Program-made: the position numbers and the translations under genes
Shown: in pieces, positions 26,731 to 36,107 of the stretch
Numbering within the stretch: position 1 is the stretch's first letter
How the letters are laid out: each line of letters begins with the position of its first letter
NCBI RefSeq assembly: GCF_026319325.1
Contig: NZ_JAPDMU010000001.1
Span: 124,001-188,000, forward strand
Source of the DNA: Methylophaga sp. OBS3
GTDB taxonomy: Bacteria; Pseudomonadota; Gammaproteobacteria; Nitrosococcales; Methylophagaceae
Reading direction: 5' to 3'
Length of the DNA stretch: 64,000 bases
Notes under the pieces: model-generated
Seen by the model: the letters and a program-made list of their open reading frames with translations, nothing else
Database searches by the model: none
What the model was told of the DNA's origin: nothing

Positions 26731-28457
26731 GCGCGTTAAATTTACTTAAACAACAAGGCTTTTCGACCTTAGCTTGTCAGTTTGCCGAATACATTAGTCG
26801 ACAAAATAACCGTGACGACGCACTGCTGGTACTGACGGCTGGATTATTAAGTGAGTCAGTTAGTGACGGCCATGTCTGTTTAAATTTGTTGGCGGAGCAA
26901 CCTTGGCCTAGCGAAATTTTACAACAGCTACCCGATGCGGCGACTTGGCAAAAACAACTTGCAGACACTGAGGTGGTGGGCAAACCTGCGGAGTTTAAGC
27001 CATTAATCTTAACCGACGATGGCCGTTTATATCTCAATCGTTATTGGCAAGACGAGCAACATGTTGCCAGTGCAATTCGTCAGCGTGCATTACCTTTGGT
27101 TGATTCGCCCGATGAAACCATTCTGAAAAGTTTTTTTTCTGAATGGCAGCAAGCTGTACCAGGTGTTGATTGGCAAAAAGTCGCAGTGTTATCAGCATTA
27201 ACTCAGCAGTTAACGGTAATTTCTGGTGGGCCCGGTACCGGTAAAACAACAGTGGTACTCAAACTCTTACAGGCATTAAACCTATCTGCACCAAACCTGC
27301 GAATTGCCTTAGCTGCGCCAACGGGTAAAGCGGCTGCGAGGTTAGCAACAGTAGTCAGTGAAACATCTGAGATAATTACCGCTAAGACCTTGCATCGACT
27401 ACTTGGGATTTCACAGCGTCAGCCTGATGGTCGCTTTAATGCTGACAATCCACTGCCATTAGACGTGTTAATCATCGATGAAGCCTCCATGATTGATATT
27501 AGTTTGATGGCGTTAACGTTAAACGCGTTACCCGTGCATGCAAGATTGATTTTGCTAGGAGATGCCGATCAATTGGCGTCGGTGGAATCAGGTGCGGTGT
27601 TGGCGAGCTTGTGTCAGCAATCACCAAGCTTTACGAATAACTTTTTGCAGTTAGCGAAACAAGCTGCTGATTTGAACATTTCTGATGAGACCGGTGGATC
27701 ACCGTTAGAGAATTGTTTGGTCAAGTTACAACACAGCTATCGTTTTGCTGCAGAGAGTCATATTGGTCAGTTAGCTGCTGCAGTGCGTGACGGGCAGGCA
27801 GAAGTCGCTATGACGTTATTACAACAAACTAACGGGACTTTGCTACCGGCTGACACGGCACAAATTGAACAGACGTTAATGAACGGCTATCAAGAGTTTA
27901 TTTCTGCAGTGGATGCTGATCAGTCAGCGGTCGCCGTATTAGAAGCATTTGAGAAGTTCCGCCTATTAGCCGCGATGAAAAATGGCCCAAATTCTGTTGC
28001 AGCAGTAAACCATCTGATGCAAGCGTTACTTGCCCGTCGAGGATGGCGAACAGGCCAGCAGTTTTATCATGGCAGACCAATTCTGATTACCCAAAATCAT
28101 TACCGACTCAATTTATTTAATGGTGATACAGGTGTGGTGCTAAGACATCCTGACGGATCGTTACAAGCCTGTTTTATGTTTGCTGGCGAGTTACGCTGGG
28201 TGCCGTTAAGTCGTTTACCGGTTCACGAAACGGTATTTGCCATGACGGTTCATAAAAGCCAAGGCTCAGAGTTTGAATCTGTCGCCTTATTATTGCCTGA
28301 GCAAGACAATGCCCTAATGAGTCGTGAACTTGTCTATACCGCGCTGACACGTGCCAGACAGCAACTATTGTTAATGGCTGACGAGCAAATTTTACGGTTA
28401 GCCATTCATCGCCAACATCAACGTGAAAGTGGTCTTGCCGACGCGATAGCAAAATAA
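26727..28457 (+). CDS. recD: Exodeoxyribonuclease V alpha subunit RecD
   Basis: Superfamily 1B helicase subunit moving 5' to 3', 576 residues (E. coli 608). Walker A is ISGGPGTGKTT, Walker B VLIIDEASMIDI, and the C-terminal UvrD-like motifs are MTVHKSQGSEFESV and LVYTALTRARQQLL. The GTG start overlaps the recB stop (GTGA). It completes a full RecBCD set for double-strand break repair and degradation of linear foreign DNA. The following gene begins about 66 bases later. Confidence 0.96.
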   Translation: MSALNLLKQQGFSTLACQFAEYISRQNNRDDALLVLTAGLLSESVSDGHVCLNLLAEQPWPSEILQQLPDAATWQKQLADTEVVGKPAEFKPLILTDDGRLYLNRYWQDEQHVASAIRQRALPLVDSPDETILKSFFSEWQQAVPGVDWQKVAVLSALTQQLTVISGGPGTGKTTVVLKLLQALNLSAPNLRIALAAPTGKAAARLATVVSETSEIITAKTLHRLLGISQRQPDGRFNADNPLPLDVLIIDEASMIDISLMALTLNALPVHARLILLGDADQLASVESGAVLASLCQQSPSFTNNFLQLAKQAADLNISDETGGSPLENCLVKLQHSYRFAAESHIGQLAAAVRDGQAEVAMTLLQQTNGTLLPADTAQIEQTLMNGYQEFISAVDADQSAVAVLEAFEKFRLLAAMKNGPNSVAAVNHLMQALLARRGWRTGQQFYHGRPILITQNHYRLNLFNGDTGVVLRHPDGSLQACFMFAGELRWVPLSRLPVHETVFAMTVHKSQGSEFESVALLLPEQDNALMSRELVYTALTRARQQLLLMADEQILRLAIHRQHQRESGLADAIAK

Positions 28458-28523
28458 AGGCATCTGCTAGGCAAGGGCAGATTTAGCTGCTTTAATGCTT
28501 AAAAATTAGCAAGGAGCTGCCCC

Positions 28524-29969
28524 ATGACAATCCCGATTTTTATTGGCCAATCCACAGAGCCGGTCTATTTATTATCGAATATGGCCAATCGTCATGGTCT
28601 TGTTGCTGGGGCAACGGGTACTGGCAAGACGGTCACCTTACAAGGGCTTGCTGAAGGCTTTAGCCAAATTGGTGTGCCAGTATTTGCGGCAGATATAAAA
28701 GGCGATTTATCGGGGATTAGTCAGCCAGGTCAGCCTCATCCTAAAATTGCTGAACGTGTTGAAATGATGCAATTGTCAGATTTTCAGTTCACAGGCTACA
28801 GCACCACTTGTTGGGATGTATTTGGTGAACAAGGTCACCCGGTTCGGACCACAATTTCTGATATGGGACCATTGCTGTTATCGCGTTTAATGCAGCTTAA
28901 TGATACTCAGCAAGGCGTATTAACGCTGGTGTTTCGAGTTGCTGATGATAATGGTTGGTTGGTGCTTGATCTCAAAGACTTGAGAGCTATGCTGCAGTTT
29001 GTGGCTGAAAATGCCAGTACTTTTCAAACGACCTACGGCAATGTCTCAGCCGCAAGTATTGGGGCGATTCAGCGTCGTTTACTGGTTTTAGAAACACAAG
29101 GTGCCGATAAATTATTTGCCGAACCGGTATTAAATCTTGATGATTTGATGCAAACCGACGAAAACGGTCGCGGCCTAATCAATCTGTTAGCTGCTGATAA
29201 GTTAATGCAGTCACCACAGCTCTATGGCAGTTTCCTGTTGTGGTTGTTATCAGAGTTATTTGAGCAGTTACCAGAAGTCGGTGATGACGATAAACCCAAA
29301 TTGGTATTGTTTTTTGATGAAGCTCATCTTATTTTTGATGATGCCCCAAAAGCCTTATTGGACAAAGTTGAACAAGTCGTTCGATTAATTCGCTCAAAAG
29401 GTGTGGGTGTTTATTTTGTCACCCAAAATCCTACCGATATTCCTGACAGTGTTTTGGGCCAATTAGGTAACCGTATTCAGCATGCACTGCGGGCTTACAC
29501 AGCAAAAGATCAAAAAGCAATTAAGGCTGCGGCCGAAACTTTTTATGCCAACCCAGCATTTTCATCGGTAGATGTTTTACCCCAGTTAGGTGTGGGTGAA
29601 GCTTTGGTTTCAATGCTTGATGAAAAAGGCCGTCCGGGCATGGTACAACGTACGATTATTAAACCACCCCAAGCTCAGATTGGACCTGTCACACCTGCGC
29701 AGAGAATGGCGCTAATACAACACTCTTTGGTCGCTGGTGTTTATGACAAGGTCATTGACCGTGAGTCAGCGCATGAATTGTTGGCTGAGCGTACGGAACT
29801 GATGCAGAAAAAGGCGCTGGAAGAACAAAAACAGCAACCTGAAAAACGTAAATCAAGTCGAGAAACCCCTTTGGAAGCCTTTACTAAAAGTGCGATGCGT
29901 TCTATTGGCTCACAAATCGGTCAACGTTTGGTGAGAGGGATCCTCGGCTCGTTATTGGGTAAAAAGTAA
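28524..29969 (+). CDS. HerA-like ATPase, DUF853 family (YjgR-like)
   Basis: P-loop ATPase of the FtsK-HerA superfamily, 481 residues, cytoplasmic. Walker A is GATGTGKTVT (residues 29-38), Walker B LVLFFDEAHLIFDD, and the arginine-bearing segment is LGQLGNRIQHALRAYT. The C terminus ends in the charged stretch KKALEEQKQQPEKRKSS and a short hydrophobic tail with RLVRGILGSLLGKK. The function of YjgR proteins is not established; HerA relatives are hexameric DNA translocases. It lies after recD, but a 66-base gap and its own GGAG site leave co-transcription open. Its stop abuts that of the convergent zapG. Confidence 0.92.
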   Translation: MTIPIFIGQSTEPVYLLSNMANRHGLVAGATGTGKTVTLQGLAEGFSQIGVPVFAADIKGDLSGISQPGQPHPKIAERVEMMQLSDFQFTGYSTTCWDVFGEQGHPVRTTISDMGPLLLSRLMQLNDTQQGVLTLVFRVADDNGWLVLDLKDLRAMLQFVAENASTFQTTYGNVSAASIGAIQRRLLVLETQGADKLFAEPVLNLDDLMQTDENGRGLINLLAADKLMQSPQLYGSFLLWLLSELFEQLPEVGDDDKPKLVLFFDEAHLIFDDAPKALLDKVEQVVRLIRSKGVGVYFVTQNPTDIPDSVLGQLGNRIQHALRAYTAKDQKAIKAAAETFYANPAFSSVDVLPQLGVGEALVSMLDEKGRPGMVQRTIIKPPQAQIGPVTPAQRMALIQHSLVAGVYDKVIDRESAHELLAERTELMQKKALEEQKQQPEKRKSSRETPLEAFTKSAMRSIGSQIGQRLVRGILGSLLGKK

Positions 29970-30395
29970 TTAGAGATCTTTGTTGCCAGCAGTAGCTGTG
30001 ATTTTGCTGTAATCCGGAGTGAATGAATCCGCTTCAACTTGCTGTTCATTGGCTTCAGGGCCATCAAGTAATGCCCCAGCACGTTCTGGTAATTTCTTAT
30101 CCATACCCAGTTCACCAAGTTGGTCATAGCCTGCTGAGAGGTGATCAAACAGATCTTTGTAAGAACCTGCCATGTTAACAAACAAGCCAGCTGTTTTATC
30201 AAAGTGGGCGTGCACTTTGTCGCGGTAAACATCGAGTTCTGTCTGCTTCTCGAGTAATTGTTTTTCATGCTCAGTATTGAGCTGACGTAACGCTTCTTGG
30301 TTATCGACATTCATCCGACGGCCAATAAAAATACCGATAATGACAGAAGCGATGATGGCAACAATAAGTAAAGCCGTTATTTCAATAGCAGACAT
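29970..30395 (-). CDS. zapG: YhcB / ZapG family membrane protein (DUF1043)
   Basis: Inner-membrane protein of 141 residues with one N-terminal helix (about 5-25, LLIVAIIASVIIGIFIG). A coiled coil follows (30-60) and then the conserved block VHAHFDKTAGLFVNMAGSYKDLFDHL typical of YhcB. In E. coli YhcB takes part in cell-envelope biogenesis and division and is proposed as a Z-ring-associated protein (ZapG). The C-terminal third is low-complexity and acidic. The gene is divergent from ubiK. Confidence 0.9.
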   Translation of the reverse strand: MSAIEITALLIVAIIASVIIGIFIGRRMNVDNQEALRQLNTEHEKQLLEKQTELDVYRDKVHAHFDKTAGLFVNMAGSYKDLFDHLSAGYDQLGELGMDKKLPERAGALLDGPEANEQQVEADSFTPDYSKITATAGNKDL

Positions 30396-30467
30396 GTTAT
30401 TTCCTGATTAAAAACATAAACACAGCATAGCGAGCAATCTGCTTCGCGGCAAACAAAAGCGTTCTGA

Positions 30468-30495
30468 TTGAGTCAAAGACAGATTGACGTACAAT
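30468..30495 (+). promoter_or_regulatory. Putative sigma-70 promoter of ubiK-ppnP
   Basis: TTGAGT (30468-30473), 16 bases, then TACAAT (30490-30495), ending 30 bases before the ubiK ATG in the zapG/ubiK divergent gap. Confidence 0.45.
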
Positions 30496-30525
30496 AAGTG
30501 CCATAAAAAGTGATAAGGAACCACT

Positions 30526-30777
30526 ATGATCGATCCCAAAAAATTTGATGAAATCATCGACAGTATCAACAAAGCATTGCCATCAGGTGTTGTGCAAATG
30601 CGGGATGATGCTGAAAAAAATATCCGGGCAGGTCTTACCGCCACTTTTAATAAACTGGATTTAGTGACCCGTGAAGAATTTGAAGTCCAGTCTCAGGTAT
30701 TATTGCGTACCCGCGAAAAACTTGAGGCACTAGAAAAGCGTGTCGCGGAATTAGAACAATCTCAACAATCGAAATAA
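30526..30777 (+). CDS. ubiK: Ubiquinone biosynthesis accessory factor UbiK
   Basis: Small coiled-coil protein of 83 residues (YqiC/BMFP family). In E. coli it partners the lipid-binding UbiJ and supports the cytosolic ubiquinone-assembly complex under aerobic conditions. The features are the family start MIDPKKFDEII, an amphipathic first half, LDLVTREEFEVQSQVLLRTR in the middle, and a heptad coiled coil EKLEALEKRVAELEQ. A GGAA site precedes the ATG. It lies nine bases before ppnP. Confidence 0.93.
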   Translation: MIDPKKFDEIIDSINKALPSGVVQMRDDAEKNIRAGLTATFNKLDLVTREEFEVQSQVLLRTREKLEALEKRVAELEQSQQSK

Positions 30778-30786
30778 AAGGCGCCT

Positions 30787-31101
30787 ATGTCTACATTTGA
30801 AAACGTCACGGTTACCCGTGAAGCCAACATTTACTTTGATGGCAAAGTCACCAGCCGTAAAGTCACCTTTGCTGATGGTAGCTATAAAACACTAGGCATT
30901 ATGATGCCGGGTGATTACACCTTTGGTACGGAAAAAGCCGAGCTGATGGAAATCTTAGCGGGTGAACTGCAATACCGTTTAAAAGGTGAAACTGAGTGGA
31001 ACAGTATTGTTGCGGGTCAATCATTCAATGTCCCTGCTAATGCGTCATTTGATTTACAAATCACAACACTAGTCGATTACTGCTGCAGCTACTTAGATTA
31101 A
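30787..31101 (+). CDS. ppnP: Pyrimidine/purine nucleoside phosphorylase
   Basis: Cupin-fold phosphorylase (YaiE/UPF0345 family) of 104 residues that cleaves a broad range of nucleosides with phosphate. The family signatures GKVTSRKVTFADGS, LGIMMPGDYTFGT and GQSFNVPANASFDL are all visible. The ATG follows an AAAGGCGCC stretch just after ubiK, implying one transcript. A bidirectional terminator lies 20 bases beyond the stop. Confidence 0.94.
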   Translation: MSTFENVTVTREANIYFDGKVTSRKVTFADGSYKTLGIMMPGDYTFGTEKAELMEILAGELQYRLKGETEWNSIVAGQSFNVPANASFDLQITTLVDYCCSYLD

Positions 31102-31121
31102 TTTTTAAGTCTCGCAGATAC

Positions 31122-31159
31122 AAAAAAACCGTCATCCAGAAATGAATGACGGTTTTTTT
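31122..31159. terminator. Bidirectional Rho-independent terminator
   Basis: Perfect stem AAAAAAACCGTCAT / ATGACGGTTTTTTT with a ten-base loop. It has a T-run on either strand and serves both ppnP and the convergent DUF481 gene. Confidence 0.92.
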
Positions 31160-31181
31160 ATATCCAACGATTGAGAGTGTA

Positions 31182-32342
31182 TTAATCCCAGTCGTAAACC
31201 AGATTTAAGCGGTAGCTAGTATCTGTTTTTTCAGCTTCAGCAGCTGGTTGGCTGTTGTACTGACTACGCAGAGTAGCTCGTAACTTCCACGCTTCATCAT
31301 TGGTGATAGGCATCTCACCACCAAAGTTAGTCACGAGGAGATAATTCTTACCAGGGCTACTAAATGATGGGTAGTATGTAGTGTCATGGAATAAACGCAG
31401 ACGATCACTCATACGATAATCAACGTCGTAACCAAAGACGGCCGTTGGATCTTTTTCGTTGGTACCGTCAGCGTAGCTTTCAAAACGGTAACCCAAACCG
31501 GCGAAGCCTTTAAATACTAAATCTTCTTCACGAATAAAGAAGCGACCTAAACTTGCTGTCGTAATGGCACGTAAATCCAATTCTTCAAAATCATCGATCT
31601 CAAAGTCAGCACTACCACGCGCGAAGTATTTTTCGCTGATATCACGCTCAAGAGAGATACCCGCTAACTTTTCATTTTCAGTTTGTTCGTCATCTTCTTT
31701 GGCATAGTTGATTTCAAGATACATCGCCATACGCTCGGCATCGGTTTCGCGATAAAGCTCACCACGGCCGGTTGCGGCAAAACGGTCAGTATTACCGCTT
31801 GCGCCCTGAATACCGATAGCTAGATTACCGCTCCATGGATCTTTTAACTTCGCGTTTTCAGTACGAACAACCGCAAGTTGCGATTCATACGCTTCTTGCA
31901 TTTGTTGCACTTCTTGCTGTTTCGCCTCTTCAGCATCTGCCAGTTTTTGTTCGTAAACTTGCTCTAACTCAGCGATTTGTGGCTTGGCAGAATCTGTAGG
32001 CCACAGGGTTTGAATTTGGCTTGGATCAAGGGGAACATCACCAAATGCCGTTTGTGTTAAGCGATGTTGGTTTCCATCTTGAACGATTTGGCCAACAACA
32101 CGATCACTGCTTTTCAGCTGAATCATGTACTTTTCATCTGTACTGATTTTGGTGACCTTGCTGAAGTCAATTGTCACTTCATTAGCAAAGGCTGTGTCCA
32201 TCACCAGACGGTCATCGACAATCTGTTTGATACTACCTTTGAGTACACTACCATCATCAAGTGTAACTTCATCGGCTAGGACAGCAGTGCTCAAAGCACT
32301 GGAAAAAAGTAAAAAAAGTGTGCTCAAGCGTAGCTTGATCAT
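31182..32342 (-). CDS. DUF481 outer-membrane beta-barrel protein
   Basis: Exported protein of 386 residues with a signal peptide ending STAVLA-DE. Three parts follow. First is an N-terminal beta domain (25-115) with VTLDDGSVLKGSIKQI. Second is a coiled-coil linker (about 120-165, rich in Glu, Gln and Ala). Third is a C-terminal DUF481 barrel (about 170-386) with alternating strands and a terminal aromatic-rich YRLNLVYDWD, as in YdiY-type outer-membrane proteins. The function is unknown; the family is often described as salt-induced outer-membrane proteins. The coiled coil may span periplasm or trimerise, which is inference. Confidence 0.85.
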   Translation of the reverse strand: MIKLRLSTLFLLFSSALSTAVLADEVTLDDGSVLKGSIKQIVDDRLVMDTAFANEVTIDFSKVTKISTDEKYMIQLKSSDRVVGQIVQDGNQHRLTQTAFGDVPLDPSQIQTLWPTDSAKPQIAELEQVYEQKLADAEEAKQQEVQQMQEAYESQLAVVRTENAKLKDPWSGNLAIGIQGASGNTDRFAATGRGELYRETDAERMAMYLEINYAKEDDEQTENEKLAGISLERDISEKYFARGSADFEIDDFEELDLRAITTASLGRFFIREEDLVFKGFAGLGYRFESYADGTNEKDPTAVFGYDVDYRMSDRLRLFHDTTYYPSFSSPGKNYLLVTNFGGEMPITNDEAWKLRATLRSQYNSQPAAEAEKTDTSYRLNLVYDWD

Positions 32343-32568
32343 GGGGTCTCCGGAAAAAATAACAGAATAGTTGTTAGCAACAAAGTTAACATAGAAAAGT
32401 GTTAAGTCAACCCGAAAATATAGGTGACTTGTCGCAAAATCACTAAAATTTTGTTAATAAAATCGGCATCTTGCATGAATATTTAGCAACTTGGTTTTTC
32501 CAATTTCAGGCAACATATTTTGCTGATTTCCGATAGAATGAATCGACGTTCACGACCAAGGATAGGTT

Positions 32569-34071
32569 ATGAGTACCTCGATAGTTTTGAGCCGAGCATT
32601 AACCGGCGTCCACGCACAGCAAGTTAGCATTGAAGTCCATCTTTCCAATGGACTGCCGAGCTTATCAATTGTCGGCATGCCGGAAACGGCTGTTAGAGAA
32701 AGCAAAGACCGTGTGCGGTCAGCCATTATAAATTCACAATTTAATTTTCCCCAACAACGCATCACGATAAATCTGGCGCCAGCCGATCTACCAAAAGAGG
32801 GCGGTAGGTTCGATTTACCGATTGCCTTGGGGATTTTAGCTGCCTCGCAGCAAATACCGATGTCTGCTTTAGAAAACTTAGAATGTATTGGCGAATTAAG
32901 TTTAACCGGTGAATTACGTGCTGTTCGCGGTGTTTTACCAACCGCATTAGCTGCCAGAGAGGCGGGCAGACAACTATTGGTGCCATCGGATAATGCCGTT
33001 GAAGCTGCGCTGACTGGTAACCTGACTAGTTTTGCTGCCAAGAATTTATTAGAAGTCTGCGGGCATCTGCATCAACAAATTGTGTTGCCAGAAACTAAGT
33101 CTCAACAAAACCACGTTAACCCGCAATATGCTGATTTAGAGGATGTGAAAGGGCAAGCTATGGCTCGCCGTGCATTAGAAATTGCAGCAGCAGGTGGCCA
33201 TAGCCTCTTATTTGCTGGACCTCCAGGAACTGGCAAAACCATGTTAGCCAGTCGTTTACCAGGCATTTTGCCGCCGATGACAGAGCAAGAGGCGATAGAA
33301 ACTGCGACCATTCACTCGATAGCGAGTCACGGCTTTAGTATTAATAACTGGCATCAAAGACCATTTCGTTCGCCACACCATACTGCTTCAGCGGTTGCCT
33401 TAGTCGGTGGCGGGAGTCATCCAAGGCCTGGCGAAATCTCATTAGCGCATCATGGTGTTTTATTTTTAGACGAATTGCCTGAGTTTGAGCGAAAAGTATT
33501 AGAAGTGCTTCGCGAGCCAATTGAATCTGGCAAAATTACGGTTTCTCGGGCAGCCAATCAGGCCGAGTTTCCATCACAGTTTCAGTTAGTCGCGGCAATG
33601 AATCCATGTCCGTGTGGCTATTTAGGACAAGCAAGATGTCACTGTACGTTGGAGCAGGTCAGGCGTTACCGTGCTAAGATCTCCGGCCCGTTATTGGATC
33701 GTATTGATTTGCTGGTGGAAGTGCCGCCGGTTGATAAAAAATTGCTTCGACCAACGTTAGAAAAGGTCAAACCAGAAAGCTCTGCAACGGTGCGAGCAAG
33801 AGTGATAAAAGCCCGTCAAATACAGCAGCAGCGCGCAGGTGTGGCAAACGCAGTATTAAAACAAAACCAACTTGAGGAATTTTGCCCTTTGCAGGAACAG
33901 GATTTTCAATTAGTAGAGCAGGCAATTAACCGCCTCGATTTATCCGCAAGGGCTTATCACCGGATCTTAAAAGTGGCACGAACGATTGCCGATTTAGCCG
34001 GTAGTAAACAGATCCAAACTAGCCACCTAACCGAGGCGATTGGCTATCGCCGTCTCGATACAGCGCATTAA
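32569..34071 (+). CDS. comM: YifB/ComM family Mg-chelatase-like AAA+ ATPase
   Basis: Hexameric helicase that promotes branch migration during natural transformation in Vibrio and Acinetobacter, 500 residues. The N-terminal Lon-like domain starts VLSRALTGVHAQQVSIEVHL. The AAA+ core has Walker A FAGPPGTGKTML, the signature RPFRSPHHTASAVAL, and Walker B VLFLDELPEF. A zinc-ribbon-like CPCGYLGQARCHC follows and a Mg-chelatase C-terminal domain ends the protein. An AGGATAGG site precedes the ATG. rep follows after six bases. The gene is widespread also in non-competent bacteria, so competence cannot be inferred from it alone. Confidence 0.95.
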   Translation: MSTSIVLSRALTGVHAQQVSIEVHLSNGLPSLSIVGMPETAVRESKDRVRSAIINSQFNFPQQRITINLAPADLPKEGGRFDLPIALGILAASQQIPMSALENLECIGELSLTGELRAVRGVLPTALAAREAGRQLLVPSDNAVEAALTGNLTSFAAKNLLEVCGHLHQQIVLPETKSQQNHVNPQYADLEDVKGQAMARRALEIAAAGGHSLLFAGPPGTGKTMLASRLPGILPPMTEQEAIETATIHSIASHGFSINNWHQRPFRSPHHTASAVALVGGGSHPRPGEISLAHHGVLFLDELPEFERKVLEVLREPIESGKITVSRAANQAEFPSQFQLVAAMNPCPCGYLGQARCHCTLEQVRRYRAKISGPLLDRIDLLVEVPPVDKKLLRPTLEKVKPESSATVRARVIKARQIQQQRAGVANAVLKQNQLEEFCPLQEQDFQLVEQAINRLDLSARAYHRILKVARTIADLAGSKQIQTSHLTEAIGYRRLDTAH

Positions 34072-34077
34072 ATATTT

Positions 34078-36090
34078 GTGAATGACTTAAATCCGCAACA
34101 GCGGGAAGCTGTGCGTTACATTGATGGACCGTTATTAGTTTTAGCAGGTGCAGGTAGTGGTAAAACACGGGTAATTACTCGGAAAATTGCCTATCTCATT
34201 GAGCAGTGTGGCCTAAAAGCCAGCAATATTGCTGCGGTGACTTTTACCAATAAAGCCGCCCGTGAAATGAAAAGCCGTGTTGCTGAGTTGATGGCCAATA
34301 AAGATGTCTCAACACGTGGTTTGATGGTGTCGACTTTCCACACTTTGGGTCTGACGATTTTACGTCGTGAATGTCAGTCATTGGGTTATCGTCCGGGATT
34401 TTCTATCTTTGATGCTTTGGACAGCCTTGCTGTCTTGCGTGATCTGATGGGACGAGATTTTGCGGCTGACAGTGATCATGCCCAGCAGGTGCAAACTCAA
34501 ATTTCCGACTGGAAAAACCAGCTCATCATGCCTGAGCAGGCAGCCCAAGTTGCTGATGGCGCTCAGCAGCAATTTGCCGCTCAAGTTTATCCTCGTTATG
34601 TACAGGCCTTAAAAGCCTATAACGCGGTTGATTTCGATGATCTGATTTTGCAGCCGGTGGTGCTGTTTCGCGAGCATCGTGAGGTGCTACAAAAATGGCA
34701 GGCCAAAATTCACTATTTACTGGTCGATGAATACCAAGATACCAATGGCTGTCAGTACGAACTTGTAAAACAGTTGGTCGGTATTCGTGAAAAGCTCACC
34801 GTGGTGGGCGACGACGATCAATCGGTTTATTCATGGCGTGGTGCAAGACCAGAAAATCTGGCGCAATTACAGACTGACTTTCCACGTTTGAAGTTAATCA
34901 AGCTCGAACAAAATTATCGTTCGATGGGACGCATTTTACGCGTTGCCAACCAACTCATTAGTAACAATCCCCACGTGTTTGATAAAGCATTGTGGAGCGC
35001 GATGGGTGAGGGCGATCCGATTCGGGTTATTGGTTGTCGTGATGACCAACATGAGTCTGAAAAAGTCGTCTCTGAGTTGCTTTATCACAAGCTAAAACAT
35101 CAGGCCGATTTCAAAGATTACGCCATTCTTTATCGCAGTAATCATCAGTCACGCCCGATTGAAAAAATGCTGCGTGAAAATAATGTGCCGTACTTTTTAA
35201 CCGGTGGCACATCGTTCTTCTCGCGTGTCGAAGTCAAAGACATCATGGCTTACCTTCGCTTGTTGGCGAACCAAGATGACGATAATGCTTTCTTGCGTGT
35301 TATCAATACGCCACGACGTGGTATTGGCTCATCAACCTTACAAGCACTCGGCGAATATGCGGGTAAACGACGTACCAGCTTATTTGGTGCCTGTTTTGAG
35401 ATGGGACTTGCTGAAAATCTACCGACTAAATCAGTCCAGCATTTAGACGTTTTTAGTAAATGGTTAGTTGATATTGCTGATCGTGCTGCACGAGGCAATT
35501 TGCTAGAAGCCATCAAAGACATGATCGAAGAAATCGATTATCGCGGCTGGTTGGAAGAAACCTGTGGTGATCCAACTAAAGCCGAGCGGCGGATGGAAAA
35601 TGTCACTGAATTGGTGAACTGGATCGAGCGCTTGATTGACCAAGACACCGAAGAAAAGTCGATTGGTGATATTGCTGCACGTTTAACCCTGATGGATATT
35701 TTGGACAGACAAGCAGAAGAAAATCAGGATGACGCAGTACATCTGATGACCCTACATGCTGCTAAAGGACTCGAGTTTCCTCATGTGTTTATGATCGGCA
35801 TGGAAGAAGAAATCCTACCGCACCGAAACAGCATCGAGTCCGATACTATCGAAGAAGAACGACGTCTGACTTATGTCGGTATCACCCGTGCGCAGAGAAG
35901 TCTGGTGATGACTTTGGCGAATAGTCGTAAACGCTTTGGTGAAAAAATGGACTGTGAAGAGAGCCGTTTTTTACGAGAACTTCCACCAGAAGATTTGATC
36001 TGGATGACTGAAAAAACACAGGTCGATCCAGAAGAGAGAAAGGTGCGTGGTAAGGCACATTTGTCTAATATTCGAGACATGCTGAAATAA
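34078..36090 (+). CDS. rep: ATP-dependent DNA helicase Rep
   Basis: Superfamily 1A 3'-5' helicase, 670 residues, which restarts stalled forks and clears proteins ahead of the replisome. Visible motifs are Walker A AGAGSGKTRVIT, motif Ia TFTNKAAREM, Walker B YLLVDEYQDTN, motif III VVGDDDQSVYSWRGA, motif IV LEQNYRS and motif V TLHAAKGLEF. The length and the PFDYAx-like C terminus favour Rep over UvrD (about 720). The start is GTG only six bases after comM with no clear ribosome-binding site, so it is likely translated by coupling. Confidence 0.94.
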   Translation: MNDLNPQQREAVRYIDGPLLVLAGAGSGKTRVITRKIAYLIEQCGLKASNIAAVTFTNKAAREMKSRVAELMANKDVSTRGLMVSTFHTLGLTILRRECQSLGYRPGFSIFDALDSLAVLRDLMGRDFAADSDHAQQVQTQISDWKNQLIMPEQAAQVADGAQQQFAAQVYPRYVQALKAYNAVDFDDLILQPVVLFREHREVLQKWQAKIHYLLVDEYQDTNGCQYELVKQLVGIREKLTVVGDDDQSVYSWRGARPENLAQLQTDFPRLKLIKLEQNYRSMGRILRVANQLISNNPHVFDKALWSAMGEGDPIRVIGCRDDQHESEKVVSELLYHKLKHQADFKDYAILYRSNHQSRPIEKMLRENNVPYFLTGGTSFFSRVEVKDIMAYLRLLANQDDDNAFLRVINTPRRGIGSSTLQALGEYAGKRRTSLFGACFEMGLAENLPTKSVQHLDVFSKWLVDIADRAARGNLLEAIKDMIEEIDYRGWLEETCGDPTKAERRMENVTELVNWIERLIDQDTEEKSIGDIAARLTLMDILDRQAEENQDDAVHLMTLHAAKGLEFPHVFMIGMEEEILPHRNSIESDTIEEERRLTYVGITRAQRSLVMTLANSRKRFGEKMDCEESRFLRELPPEDLIWMTEKTQVDPEERKVRGKAHLSNIRDMLK

Positions 36091-36107
36091 ATTTAAGGGA
36101 TAACCGA

